DNA of 64,000 nucleotides, from contig NZ_CP117781.1 of the NCBI RefSeq assembly GCF_028657905.1, forward strand, positions 2,232,001 to 2,296,000, in the 5' to 3' direction. The stretch is from Burkholderia sp. FERM BP-3421. GTDB taxonomy: Bacteria > Pseudomonadota > Gammaproteobacteria > Burkholderiales > Burkholderiaceae. How positions within the stretch are numbered: the stretch's first letter is position 1; each line of letters opens with the position of its first letter. This document shows, piece by piece, positions 36,291 through 43,663 of the stretch. The position numbers and the translations under genes are program-made. A model generated the notes under the pieces. That model made no database searches, was not told the DNA's origin, and saw nothing but the letters and a program-made list of their open reading frames with translations.

Positions 36291-37397
36291 ATGAACCAGC
36301 CTGCCGCTGCCGCACCGCTTCGCGATCTCGCGGGTGAAGTGCTCGGCCTGATCGACCTCAAGCAGATGTTCACCGACATCCATATCGAACAGGACCGTCC
36401 GGTCACGATCAAGACGCCGCGCGGCTGGATCGAGACCAGCGACGAACCGGTGCTGTTCGACGAGATGCGCCCGCTCCTCGACGCGATCGACGAGCACTGG
36501 GAAGCCGCGCTCGCCCGCGGCACGCTCGACCGCCCGTTCGTGCTGACCCGCTGCCGGCTGCGCTGCCACGTGTACCGGGCGGGCGGCGGCCGCAAAATCG
36601 TGATCTCCATGCGCCGCCTGCCGCTCACGCCGCTGCCGCTCGACGAGCTGGGCCTGCCCGGCTACGTGCGCTCGATGCTCGACAACACCAAGGGCATCAT
36701 CCTCGTCACCGGGCCCACCGGCTCGGGCAAGACGACCACGATCGCGTCGCTGCTGGAGCATGTGAACGCCACCCGCAACACCCACATCGTCACCATCGAG
36801 GAGCCGATCGAATACTATCTGGAGCGCCGCCAGTCGATCATCTCGCAGCGCGAAGTGCCGACCGATACCCCGAATTTCCCGCTGGGCCTGCGCGAGGCGC
36901 TGCGCCAGAAGCCGGACGTGGTGATGGTGGGCGAGGTGCGCGACGCCGAGACGGCGGACACGCTGCTGCAGGCGGGCGAGTCGGGCCACCTCGTGCTCGC
37001 CACCATGCACACGGGCAGCGCGGTCAGCGCGCTCAACAAGCTGCTGTCGTTCTTCCCGTCCGAGCAGCGCGACCGGCACGCGGTCGCGCTCGCGGAATCG
37101 CTGATCGGCATCGTCTGCCAGGGCCTCGTGCCGAGCGCGGACGGCGAGAGCCTGGTGCTCGCGAGCGAACTGCTGTTCAACAACAACAACCAGGTCGCCA
37201 AGCTGATCGCGGATCCGGCCAAGCTCCATCTCGTCAACGAATTCCTGCGCCGGCGCGAGGACAACATGTCGCGCGCGCTCAACGAGGATCTCGCCGCGCA
37301 TGTCGCGCGCGGGCGGATCACGCACAAGGACGCGCTGCGCGCGAGCTACAACCGCATTGAGTTAAATGAAATGATGCAATCGATTGTTTCGAGATGA
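36291..37397 (+). CDS. pilT: PilT-like pilus retraction ATPase
   Basis: The 368-residue ATPase has an N-terminal PAS-like PilT domain (TDIHIEQDRPVTIKTPRGW) and Walker A GPTGSGKTTT. Walker B VMVGEVRD, the His box ATMHTGSAVSALNKLL and a PilT-type C-terminus complete it. It would power retraction of the pilus made by the divergent operon. Many IVb systems lack such an enzyme. The start at 36291 has only a weak ribosome site. The last 60 codons and downstream DNA become AT-rich. Confidence 0.88.
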   Translation: MNQPAAAAPLRDLAGEVLGLIDLKQMFTDIHIEQDRPVTIKTPRGWIETSDEPVLFDEMRPLLDAIDEHWEAALARGTLDRPFVLTRCRLRCHVYRAGGGRKIVISMRRLPLTPLPLDELGLPGYVRSMLDNTKGIILVTGPTGSGKTTTIASLLEHVNATRNTHIVTIEEPIEYYLERRQSIISQREVPTDTPNFPLGLREALRQKPDVVMVGEVRDAETADTLLQAGESGHLVLATMHTGSAVSALNKLLSFFPSEQRDRHAVALAESLIGIVCQGLVPSADGESLVLASELLFNNNNQVAKLIADPAKLHLVNEFLRRREDNMSRALNEDLAAHVARGRITHKDALRASYNRIELNEMMQSIVSR

Positions 37398-37571
37398 ATC
37401 GAATCGGCGTGACAATCCTGATTTCCCGTATCACACTAAAATTCGAAAAAAACTCGATAAACAGGCTCGCTTCGATATTGATCAATTCGCCTCGAACATT
37501 CAAATCGGCGGGTTTTTATCCGTGAGCTAATTCGGACACCGATCGCATTTAAATCATGAATGCGATTTACA

Positions 37572-39080
37572 TCAATTAGCGATCAGGCGGGTCTGGTTCA
37601 GGAAGCCGAGGTCGCCGCGCGAGGCCACGCGGGTGGGCGTGGGAACGGGCTTGAGGGGCGCGCGCAGGGATGACGCGGGCGCAGCGGCGCGAGCGACGGC
37701 CACGGCGACAGGCAGCGTGGTGACCGGCAGCGTGGCGGCGCCTCCTGCCGCAGCCGCTGTCACGACGCCCGGCGTAGCGACGCCCGGCGAAACGACGCCC
37801 GGCGAAACCAGCACCACCCGGCTCGCATCGCGCGTGCCCGGCAGCGTCAGCACCGCGCACGCGCCCGGCGCGAGCGTCGCGGCGAGCGAGGTGTCGCGCG
37901 CATCGCCGTCCGCCTGCCCCACCCAGCGTTCGACCATCCGCATGTCGAGTGCGAGCTGATTCGGCTCGGCGGCCTCGCGCGGCGTGATGCGCATCGCGAA
38001 GCCGGCGCGCCGCGCGTTCAACACGCGCCCATCGGTCGCGACGTAACTGCGCTGCTGCTGCTCGAAGTCGGCGCTGCCGTCGGGCGCGGTCAGCGTGGAG
38101 CGCTCGACGTCGACCCTCGCCTCGCCGTGCGCGGCCAGCCGCGCCAACCGCGCGCGCAGCGCCGCGCACCCGGCCGGCTCCACCGTCACGCGCGGCGCGG
38201 CGGTATCCGAACCAGCGCGCAGGCCGAGCGCAGCGAATGCCCCCGACTGCATCGACGCGCCGAACACGTCCAGGCGCAACGCGGTCGGCATGGTGTCGAG
38301 CCGGGCCAACAGCCGTGCATCGGCGTCGAGCCGGGACGGCACGTCGCGGATCAGCACGGTGTTCGAGCGCGCATCCGCATCGATGATCGGCAGCGCGGTG
38401 GTGAATTCAACGAGGTCCGGCAGCGCTCGCGGACGCGCGCCGTCCTGCTCCAGTCTGCGCCGCAACTGAGAGGCGAGGCCCGGCAGCACGGTCTCGCCCG
38501 TCGCGCCGCGCACGGTGCGATCAGCCGCGTCGCGCGCGCGCAGCCGCACCGCGCGCGTCGCGGTACGCACCCTCGCCTGCGCGGCCTGGTCCAGCGCGCG
38601 CGCCGCGGCCAGCACGAGCTCCACATAGCGGGACGGGCCCGCGATCCGCGCGATGCGCGTCGCGTCATCGATCCCGGGCGGCCAGCGCGGATCGACGATC
38701 TTCTGCCGCGCGAGCGCCGCGCGCAGCTCGGCGGGCGTCGCGTAGTTGAGCCGCACGGCCACGCGCCGGAACGCGGCGGGCGGCGTCAGTTGCAGCACCG
38801 CGCCGTCGTAGTACCACGCAAGACCGCAGGCGGCGGCGACGGCTTCGACGAAGCGCTGCGGCGGCAGCGCGCCGGGCGGATCGAAGCGGCACGACGCGGC
38901 CGCGCCGGCCTCGATCGCCACGCCGGTGACGCGCGCGAGCACCTGCAACGCGTCGGCCGCATGCGCGCCGCGCGGCGCGTCGAAGCGCTGCGCGGGCCAC
39001 GCCACCGGCACCGCGCCGGCCGGGCCGGCCAGCGCGCCGACGACGGCCGCCGCCGCCCAGGCCGCCGCGCGCCGCCTCAT
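37572..39080 (-). CDS. Degenerate SctC-like secretin paralogue
   Basis: The 502-residue protein has a signal peptide and N-domains that follow SctC closely: LAWYYDGAVLQLTPPAAFRR corresponds to SctC's VWYFDGTVLYVTPANSMKS, and AELRAALARQKIVDPRWP to DLRDLLEQMKVADPRYP, then GPSRYVELVLAAAR. The second half is eroded. It keeps an ARSNTVLIRDVPSRLDAD block but lacks the lip motif (VPLLSKLPLIGALFR), and it ends in a Pro/Val/Thr-rich tail. It cannot form a normal pore alone. The ATG overlaps the response-regulator stop (ATGA), so the two are translationally coupled. It may modify or sense the secretin; this is inference. Confidence 0.75.
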   Translation of the reverse strand: MRRRAAAWAAAAVVGALAGPAGAVPVAWPAQRFDAPRGAHAADALQVLARVTGVAIEAGAAASCRFDPPGALPPQRFVEAVAAACGLAWYYDGAVLQLTPPAAFRRVAVRLNYATPAELRAALARQKIVDPRWPPGIDDATRIARIAGPSRYVELVLAAARALDQAAQARVRTATRAVRLRARDAADRTVRGATGETVLPGLASQLRRRLEQDGARPRALPDLVEFTTALPIIDADARSNTVLIRDVPSRLDADARLLARLDTMPTALRLDVFGASMQSGAFAALGLRAGSDTAAPRVTVEPAGCAALRARLARLAAHGEARVDVERSTLTAPDGSADFEQQQRSYVATDGRVLNARRAGFAMRITPREAAEPNQLALDMRMVERWVGQADGDARDTSLAATLAPGACAVLTLPGTRDASRVVLVSPGVVSPGVATPGVVTAAAAGGAATLPVTTLPVAVAVARAAAPASSLRAPLKPVPTPTRVASRGDLGFLNQTRLIAN

Positions 39081-39841
39081 CGCGGCGCGGGCGTATCGGG
39101 CGCGGCGGCGTCGGGCGCGGCCTCGCCGAGGTTGAGACGATAGCCGGTCGCGTACGCGGCCTGCACGGTCCACGCGATGCCGGCCGCCTTCAGCCGGCTG
39201 CGCAGCCGGCTCACGTACATGTCGACCGAGCGGGTCTGAGCGGCCGCCTCCACGCCCCACACGAGCCGCAGCAAGTCCTGGCGCTGCACGACCGTGCCGG
39301 GATGCGCGGCGAGGTGCCACAGAATATCGAACTCCTTGGCGCTGAACGCATGCGCGGCCTCGCCCACCGACACCGTCAGCGTCGCGCGCGACAGCACGTG
39401 CGCGCCGACCTGCATGCGGCCGCTGTCCGCCGACAGCGCGGCGAACCGGCGCAGCAGCGCGCGCACGCGCGCGAGCAGCGTCTGCCGTTCGAGCGGCTTG
39501 ATCAGGAAATCGTCCGCGCCGGCGTCGAGGATCTTGACGATGTCCTCCTCGTCGGAGTGCACGGTCTGGAAAATCACCGGCACGATCGAGCGCGCGCGGC
39601 CGCGCACCCAGCCGAGCAGGCGTTCGCCCGTCATGCCGGGCAGATCCCAATCGAGGATCAGCAGGTCGGCCCAGCTGTCGCCGAGGAAGTTGCGCGCGTC
39701 GAGCCCGTTCTCGAACGCCTCGACCCGGTAGCCTTCGGCCTTGAGCCAGGTGACGAGCAGCGTGCGCTGCACCGGATCGTCCTCGACGACGACGATCTGC
39801 TTGGGCTGCTGTACGGTGCGCTGCATATTCGGGTCGGACAT
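39077..39841 (-). CDS. OmpR-type response regulator
   Basis: The 254-residue protein has a receiver domain (IVVVEDDPVQRTLL, phosphoacceptor Asp in LLILDWDLPG, switch residues and FLIKPLERQ lysine). A C-terminal winged helix follows (FSAKEFDILWHLAAHPG, RSVDMYVSRLRSRLKAAG). It is 53 bp downstream of the histidine kinase gene and overlaps the SctC-like gene, which suggests one operon and one pathway. Its targets are not known; no hrpG-like match is claimed. Confidence 0.93.
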   Translation of the reverse strand: MSDPNMQRTVQQPKQIVVVEDDPVQRTLLVTWLKAEGYRVEAFENGLDARNFLGDSWADLLILDWDLPGMTGERLLGWVRGRARSIVPVIFQTVHSDEEDIVKILDAGADDFLIKPLERQTLLARVRALLRRFAALSADSGRMQVGAHVLSRATLTVSVGEAAHAFSAKEFDILWHLAAHPGTVVQRQDLLRLVWGVEAAAQTRSVDMYVSRLRSRLKAAGIAWTVQAAYATGYRLNLGEAAPDAAAPDTPAPR

Positions 39842-39894
39842 CGTGAACTCGGAAACGGTAAGGACAGGAAAAAGACAAGCGGCGACGCGCGCGT

Positions 39895-41019
39895 TCAGCC
39901 GTCGGGCGACACGCTCGCGCGCCAGCGCGCGATGCCGTCGGGCACCTGCGGCGACGCGGCGCGCACGAGCAGCGGCAGCCGCACCACGAACACGGTGCCG
40001 ACGCCCTGGTTCGATTCCGCGTGCAGCGCGCCCGCGTGCGCGGCCACCACCTGCGCGGCCAGTTGCAGCCCGAGGCCGAAGCCCATCGAGCCGCGCTTCG
40101 CGAGCGGCGCGAAATCCGTCATCCGGCCGTCGGCCGTGAGGCCCGGCAGGCCGCCCGCCCAGTCGCGCACCGTCAGTTCCGCGTAGGCGTCGCGCACCCG
40201 CAGCCGGATCTCGACGCGCGCGCCCTGGCGCGACGCCTGCACGGCGTTGTCGATCAGGTTCTGCAACGCGCGCGCGATGAACACGCGCGCGCCGTTCAGC
40301 CACAGCGGCTCGGCGTCGCCGAGCCACAGTTGCAGCGCCACGCCGCGATACACCGCGCCGACCTCGAGTTTCGGCACGAGATCGCGCAGCACGCGGCGCA
40401 GGTCGAAGCGGACGAAATGATGGTGGCGCAGGTCGTCGGCCGCCGACGCGACCAGGTAATCCTGCCCGAGCAGCAGCGCATGGCGCGCGAGCTGCGCGAT
40501 GCGCGCGAAGCCGCCGCACGCCTCGAAGGCGGCCGGATCGGCGTCGCGCAGCTCGGTCAGCGCGAGAATCGAATTCTGCGGCGAGCGCAGGTCATGCGCC
40601 AGGAAGCGCAGCGACGCCACGCGTTCGTCGAGCGCGCGGCGCAGCGGCGACACGTCGACGACCGACACCGTCGCCGCGATCTGCGGATCCCCGTCCACCG
40701 GCTGCAGCGTGAGCCACAGCACGGCCGGGCCGGCGGCGAATTCGAGCCCTTGGGTCAGTTGTTCGAACAACGAGCCCGCCGAGGCCTCGAGCGTCTCCCC
40801 CAGGAGCGCGCCGACCGCCAGCCCGACGGGCAGCGCGCGGCCGAACAGCGCCTGCGCGCGCGCGGTCGCGGCGACGATCGCGCCGCTCGCATCGAGCGCG
40901 AGCGTCCCCCACGGCTGATGGTCCTGCATGATCTGGAAGCTGCGGGCCTCGGCCCCGTGCGGCACGCTCAAGTTCGACTCCGGCGGGCGATTGATTCGGC
41001 GGTGAAACGGGCGGGCCAC
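39895..41019 (-). CDS. Soluble PAS-type sensor histidine kinase
   Basis: The 374-residue kinase has a PAS-like segment (ALDASGAIVAATARAQALFG), the H-box FLAHDLRSPQNSILAL, an N-box NLIDNAVQASRQGA, and G-boxes GSMGFGLGLQLAAQVV. No membrane span or signal peptide is visible, so it should sense an internal signal. The GTG at 41019 has GAGG 8 nt upstream; an ATG at 40929 has no ribosome site. It lies 70 bp after the harpin-like gene with no clear terminator, so it may be read from the same hrp box. Confidence 0.88.
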   Translation of the reverse strand: MARPFHRRINRPPESNLSVPHGAEARSFQIMQDHQPWGTLALDASGAIVAATARAQALFGRALPVGLAVGALLGETLEASAGSLFEQLTQGLEFAAGPAVLWLTLQPVDGDPQIAATVSVVDVSPLRRALDERVASLRFLAHDLRSPQNSILALTELRDADPAAFEACGGFARIAQLARHALLLGQDYLVASAADDLRHHHFVRFDLRRVLRDLVPKLEVGAVYRGVALQLWLGDAEPLWLNGARVFIARALQNLIDNAVQASRQGARVEIRLRVRDAYAELTVRDWAGGLPGLTADGRMTDFAPLAKRGSMGFGLGLQLAAQVVAAHAGALHAESNQGVGTVFVVRLPLLVRAASPQVPDGIARWRASVSPDG

Positions 41020-41089
41020 GGCGCGGCCTCGCGAGCGCGCAGTGTGTACCGATTCGAAAGCGCTTGTCCAGTGCCGCCCGTCCGCACGC

Positions 41090-41659
41090 TCAGAAATCGG
41101 CCTTCTGGTTCAGGTCGCCGGTGCTGACCGTCACCTCGTTGGCCGAGAACTGCATGTTGCCACCCGCGCCGCGCGCGCCGACGTGCGCGTCGACGAACGG
41201 ATTGCCGCCCGTTTCGAGGCGCTCCAGTTCCTTGGTCGCGCCCGAGTTCAACGACACGTTGCCGTCCTTGTCGATCGTGCCGACCGAATTGCCGCTGCCG
41301 TTGTACAGGTTGCCCTGCGAGTCTTCCTTCAGGTGCAGCGCCTCGCCGCCCGCCCGCGTGTTCAGCTTGATGTCGTGCAGGCCCTGGCCCGCCGCGCCGC
41401 CGTTGTTCTGGCCGTTGACCGATTGGTTGTTGCCGTTGCCGTTGCCGCCGTGGTTCCCCACCGAGTTGTCGTTGCCGCCGGTGCTGTTGCCCGGCGCGCC
41501 GACATCGTCGCCGCCGCCGCTGTCGTCGTCGCCCATCAGCAGCTGCTCGATCTCTTCGAGCAGCTGTTCGATCTTGGCGTCGCGGCTGCTCGACGAGCCG
41601 TTCGTCTGGTTCGTTTGGGGATGAATGGTGTTCGCGGAAATGCTGTTGATGCAGGTCAT
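41090..41659 (-). CDS. Harpin-like T3SS-secreted protein
   Basis: The 189-residue protein is Gly/Asn/Ser-rich and hydrophilic. It has a short helix (DAKIEQLLEEIEQLL, residues about 27-41) and then a long Asn/Gly stretch (GGNDNSVGNHGGNGNGNNQS). A single Cys at position 3 is its only cysteine, and there is no signal peptide. These are features of harpins (PopA/HrpZ class), which T3SSs export to the plant apoplast. A perfect hrpII box 110 bp upstream with a matching -10 supports HrpB control. No sequence-level family match can be claimed from composition alone. Confidence 0.7.
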   Translation of the reverse strand: MTCINSISANTIHPQTNQTNGSSSSRDAKIEQLLEEIEQLLMGDDDSGGGDDVGAPGNSTGGNDNSVGNHGGNGNGNNQSVNGQNNGGAAGQGLHDIKLNTRAGGEALHLKEDSQGNLYNGSGNSVGTIDKDGNVSLNSGATKELERLETGGNPFVDAHVGARGAGGNMQFSANEVTVSTGDLNQKADF

Positions 41660-41769
41660 GTGCGCCCTCGTTGAAAAGGAAAAGAAAAAGGAGCGAACGG
41701 TGAACGCATCCAGCGCCATCCGTTCGCCGACAAGCTTAAGAAAGCGGCGCGCGCGCGCGGCGCGCCGCG

Positions 41770-41793
41770 CGAAGCGACGTCGCGCGGGCCGAA
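41770..41793 (-). promoter_or_regulatory. hrpII/PIP box for the harpin-like gene
   Basis: This is an exact TTCG-N16-TTCG on the minus strand, followed 31 nt later by TAAGCT (YANNNT form). The start codon is 110 bp downstream. Confidence 0.85.
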
Positions 41794-41829
41794 CCGCCGC
41801 GCGCCGGCCGCCGCCCGGCGCAGCGGCGC

Positions 41830-41853
41830 TTCGCCGGGCGCAACGCGGCTTCG
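41830..41853 (+). promoter_or_regulatory. hrpII/PIP box for the HrpB1-family gene at 41931
   Basis: This is an exact TTCG-N16-TTCG on the plus strand with CATGAT 31 nt downstream (YANNNT) and the start codon 77 bp downstream. It lies back to back with the box of the harpin-like gene, 36 bp apart. Confidence 0.85.
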
Positions 41854-41930
41854 CGCAGGGCATCCCGCCCCGCGCGCGGAACGCCATGATCGCGGCCATG
41901 CTTCCACTCGTTCCTGTTTAAAGCCCTGTC

Positions 41931-42398
41931 ATGGCGATCAAACCCTGCAACGCGGCGGCGTCGCGCATCCTGCTGTCGGTGTTTTCGGCGGGGCTGCGCG
42001 CGAACGCCCACGCGGACCTCGACGAACTGCTGCTGGCGCTGCGCGTGCTGCAACCGCGCAGCGCGGCGGTCGATCTGTGCGACGTGCGCCTGCGCATCAG
42101 CCGGCGCGACTGGATCGGCGCGCTGCACATCCTGCGCACGCTCGAAGAACAGGATCGCGGCACGCCGCTGTGCGCCGCGCTGCAGGGCTGGTGCCTGTAT
42201 TCGATCGACGACGACGACTGGCGGCGCTACGTGCAGACCGTGCTGCTGTCCGGCGACGAGGCGTCGACCTCGCTCGTCGGCCGCTTCCTGCGCGTCGAGA
42301 CGCTGGCCGCGTCGGCGGCCGACGACGTGGCCGTGCGCATCGGCCACCTGCTGCGGCTCGATCGGCAACAGTGGGCGCGGCACCTGGACAGCGGTTGA
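41931..42398 (+). CDS. HrpB1/HrpK-family T3SS protein (second copy)
   Basis: The 155-residue protein resembles the HrpB1/HrpK family, which has TPR-like helices: LLLALRVLQPRSAAVDLCDV, then RDWIGALHILRTLEEQDRGT and PLCAALQGWCLYSIDDDDWR. The operon copy of this family is hrpB1 at 54733. HrpB1 proteins are periplasmic peptidoglycan-binding T3SS components in Xanthomonas, while the SctG/LcrH-like fold also suggests chaperone roles. The hrpII box upstream shows it is part of the regulon. Confidence 0.7.
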   Translation: MAIKPCNAAASRILLSVFSAGLRANAHADLDELLLALRVLQPRSAAVDLCDVRLRISRRDWIGALHILRTLEEQDRGTPLCAALQGWCLYSIDDDDWRRYVQTVLLSGDEASTSLVGRFLRVETLAASAADDVAVRIGHLLRLDRQQWARHLDSG

Positions 42399-42542
42399 TC
42401 GATCCGATCGCGCGGCCGGCGTCGCGCTTCGACGCCGCCGCGCAGGCTCGCCTCATGCACGGCAGCCCGCCGTCCCGCCGCTCGCATGCGGCCTCTACCG
42501 AACCACGGGCGTGTTTGTACGCCAACGCCAAGGAGACTTTTC

Positions 42543-43310
42543 ATGAACCCCATCGGCAGCACACCGGCCCCGATCCGGCACACCCCGGCCTCGTCCGCAC
42601 CCATGTCCGGCGCGGATCAGGGCACGGGCGCCACGCCCCAGGCGACGAAACGCCCGGGCAGCACCATGCATCCCACCGCCGAGCTGCAGAAAAAGCGGCA
42701 GAAACCGGGAGTGACGCAACAGAACGCCGCGCCGTCGCCGCCGTCCGGGCGCAAGATCGCACAGCCGTTCAGCCCGAAGGCGCGCCTGCAGGCCCGCATG
42801 CATGCGGCCAAGCCCACGTCGGATGCGGGAGGCGCGGCGAAGGCCGCCGGGCAGCCGCCAGCGCCCGCCGCGTCCGCGCCCGCGACGCCGACGCCGCCTG
42901 CGCCCACACCGACCAAGACCGAGACCGCCGAAGTCCAGCCGCAAACCATCGACGCGACCCCGACGCACAAGCCCGTGTCGGATTCGGGCAATGCGGCATC
43001 CACCGAGAAGCCGGAAACCACGGCCGCGCCCGTGCATACGGCCGCTCCGGCCAAGGCCGAGGCTGCCGAGATCCAAGCCCAGACGGTCCACGCGACATCG
43101 ACCCACGCCACCGCGAACACGCATGCGTCCGGCCAGACACTCGCGGCCTCCGGCATGCCTTCCATACAGGAGATCGACCACGCGGCCGATCAGGCGATCG
43201 TGATGCAGCAGGCGCTCGCGCGCGCCACCCAGAAGATGGCCATCGCGGAGCTGCTCAACAGCTTCGCGCAGAAGATCATCGAGATGCTCAAGAAGGCCGT
43301 GCAGTCGTAA
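42543..43310 (+). CDS. Pro/Ala/Thr-rich putative T3SS-secreted protein
   Basis: I do not recognise a family. The 255-residue protein starts MNPIGSTPAPIRHTPASSAP, a Ser/Thr/Pro-rich N-terminus like that of T3SS substrates. The middle holds an internal duplication (ETAEVQPQTIDATPTHK against EAAEIQAQTVHATSTHA). The last about 55 residues are an amphipathic helix (DQAIVMQQALARATQKMAIA, then LLNSFAQKIIEMLKKAVQS), reminiscent of needle, pilin or translocator ends. AAGGAGA precedes the ATG at 42543. It lies 144 bp after the hrp-box-driven gene and is probably cotranscribed. Confidence 0.6.
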   Translation: MNPIGSTPAPIRHTPASSAPMSGADQGTGATPQATKRPGSTMHPTAELQKKRQKPGVTQQNAAPSPPSGRKIAQPFSPKARLQARMHAAKPTSDAGGAAKAAGQPPAPAASAPATPTPPAPTPTKTETAEVQPQTIDATPTHKPVSDSGNAASTEKPETTAAPVHTAAPAKAEAAEIQAQTVHATSTHATANTHASGQTLAASGMPSIQEIDHAADQAIVMQQALARATQKMAIAELLNSFAQKIIEMLKKAVQS

Positions 43311-43663
43311 ACCGCCGATACCGCGCGTGTCATGCGCGCGGGCGTCCGGCCGATCCGCGAGCGGCCGATATGCCGAGCGTGGTCTTGTTCGTGTTCGAAG
43401 GGCTCCGAACGCGCCTCGTCAGACATGCGCCGCGCCCCGGTCGCAACGCGCAATCTCCCGACCGCACGACAACGAGGCGAGAACGCCAGTGGTTCCACGC
43501 GCCCATCTCGTGCAGCCCGCCGTCTTGCACTCGTTCGAAAAACGCCAACCGCGCCGCCTCGAACACACACCGGCACCCGCTCACCACGCACAACATCCCC
43601 GTATACGACAACGGGGCGCGGACCCCATCGGACCCGCGCCCCGCTACCGTCCCGCACGCCGCC
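43311..43663. terminator. Convergent-gene spacer with terminator-like hairpin
   Basis: This 353-bp gap lies between the ends of the rightward secreted-protein gene and leftward hrpB. It contains a GGGGCGCGG/CCGCGCCCC hairpin (43613-43621 with 43634-43642) but no T-run. TTCG motifs occur but not at 16-nt spacing. No gene is seen. Confidence 0.45.

Noticed and set aside
41660..41930. Possible plain sigma-70 promoter for the harpin-like gene
   Set aside because: No convincing -35/-10 pair; the exact hrpII box with a well-placed -10 element explains expression better.
42428..42450. A TTCG-N15-CTCG sequence upstream of the gene at 42543
   Set aside because: Both spacing and second half differ from the exact hrpII box seen seven times here; the gene is more likely read from the box at 41830.
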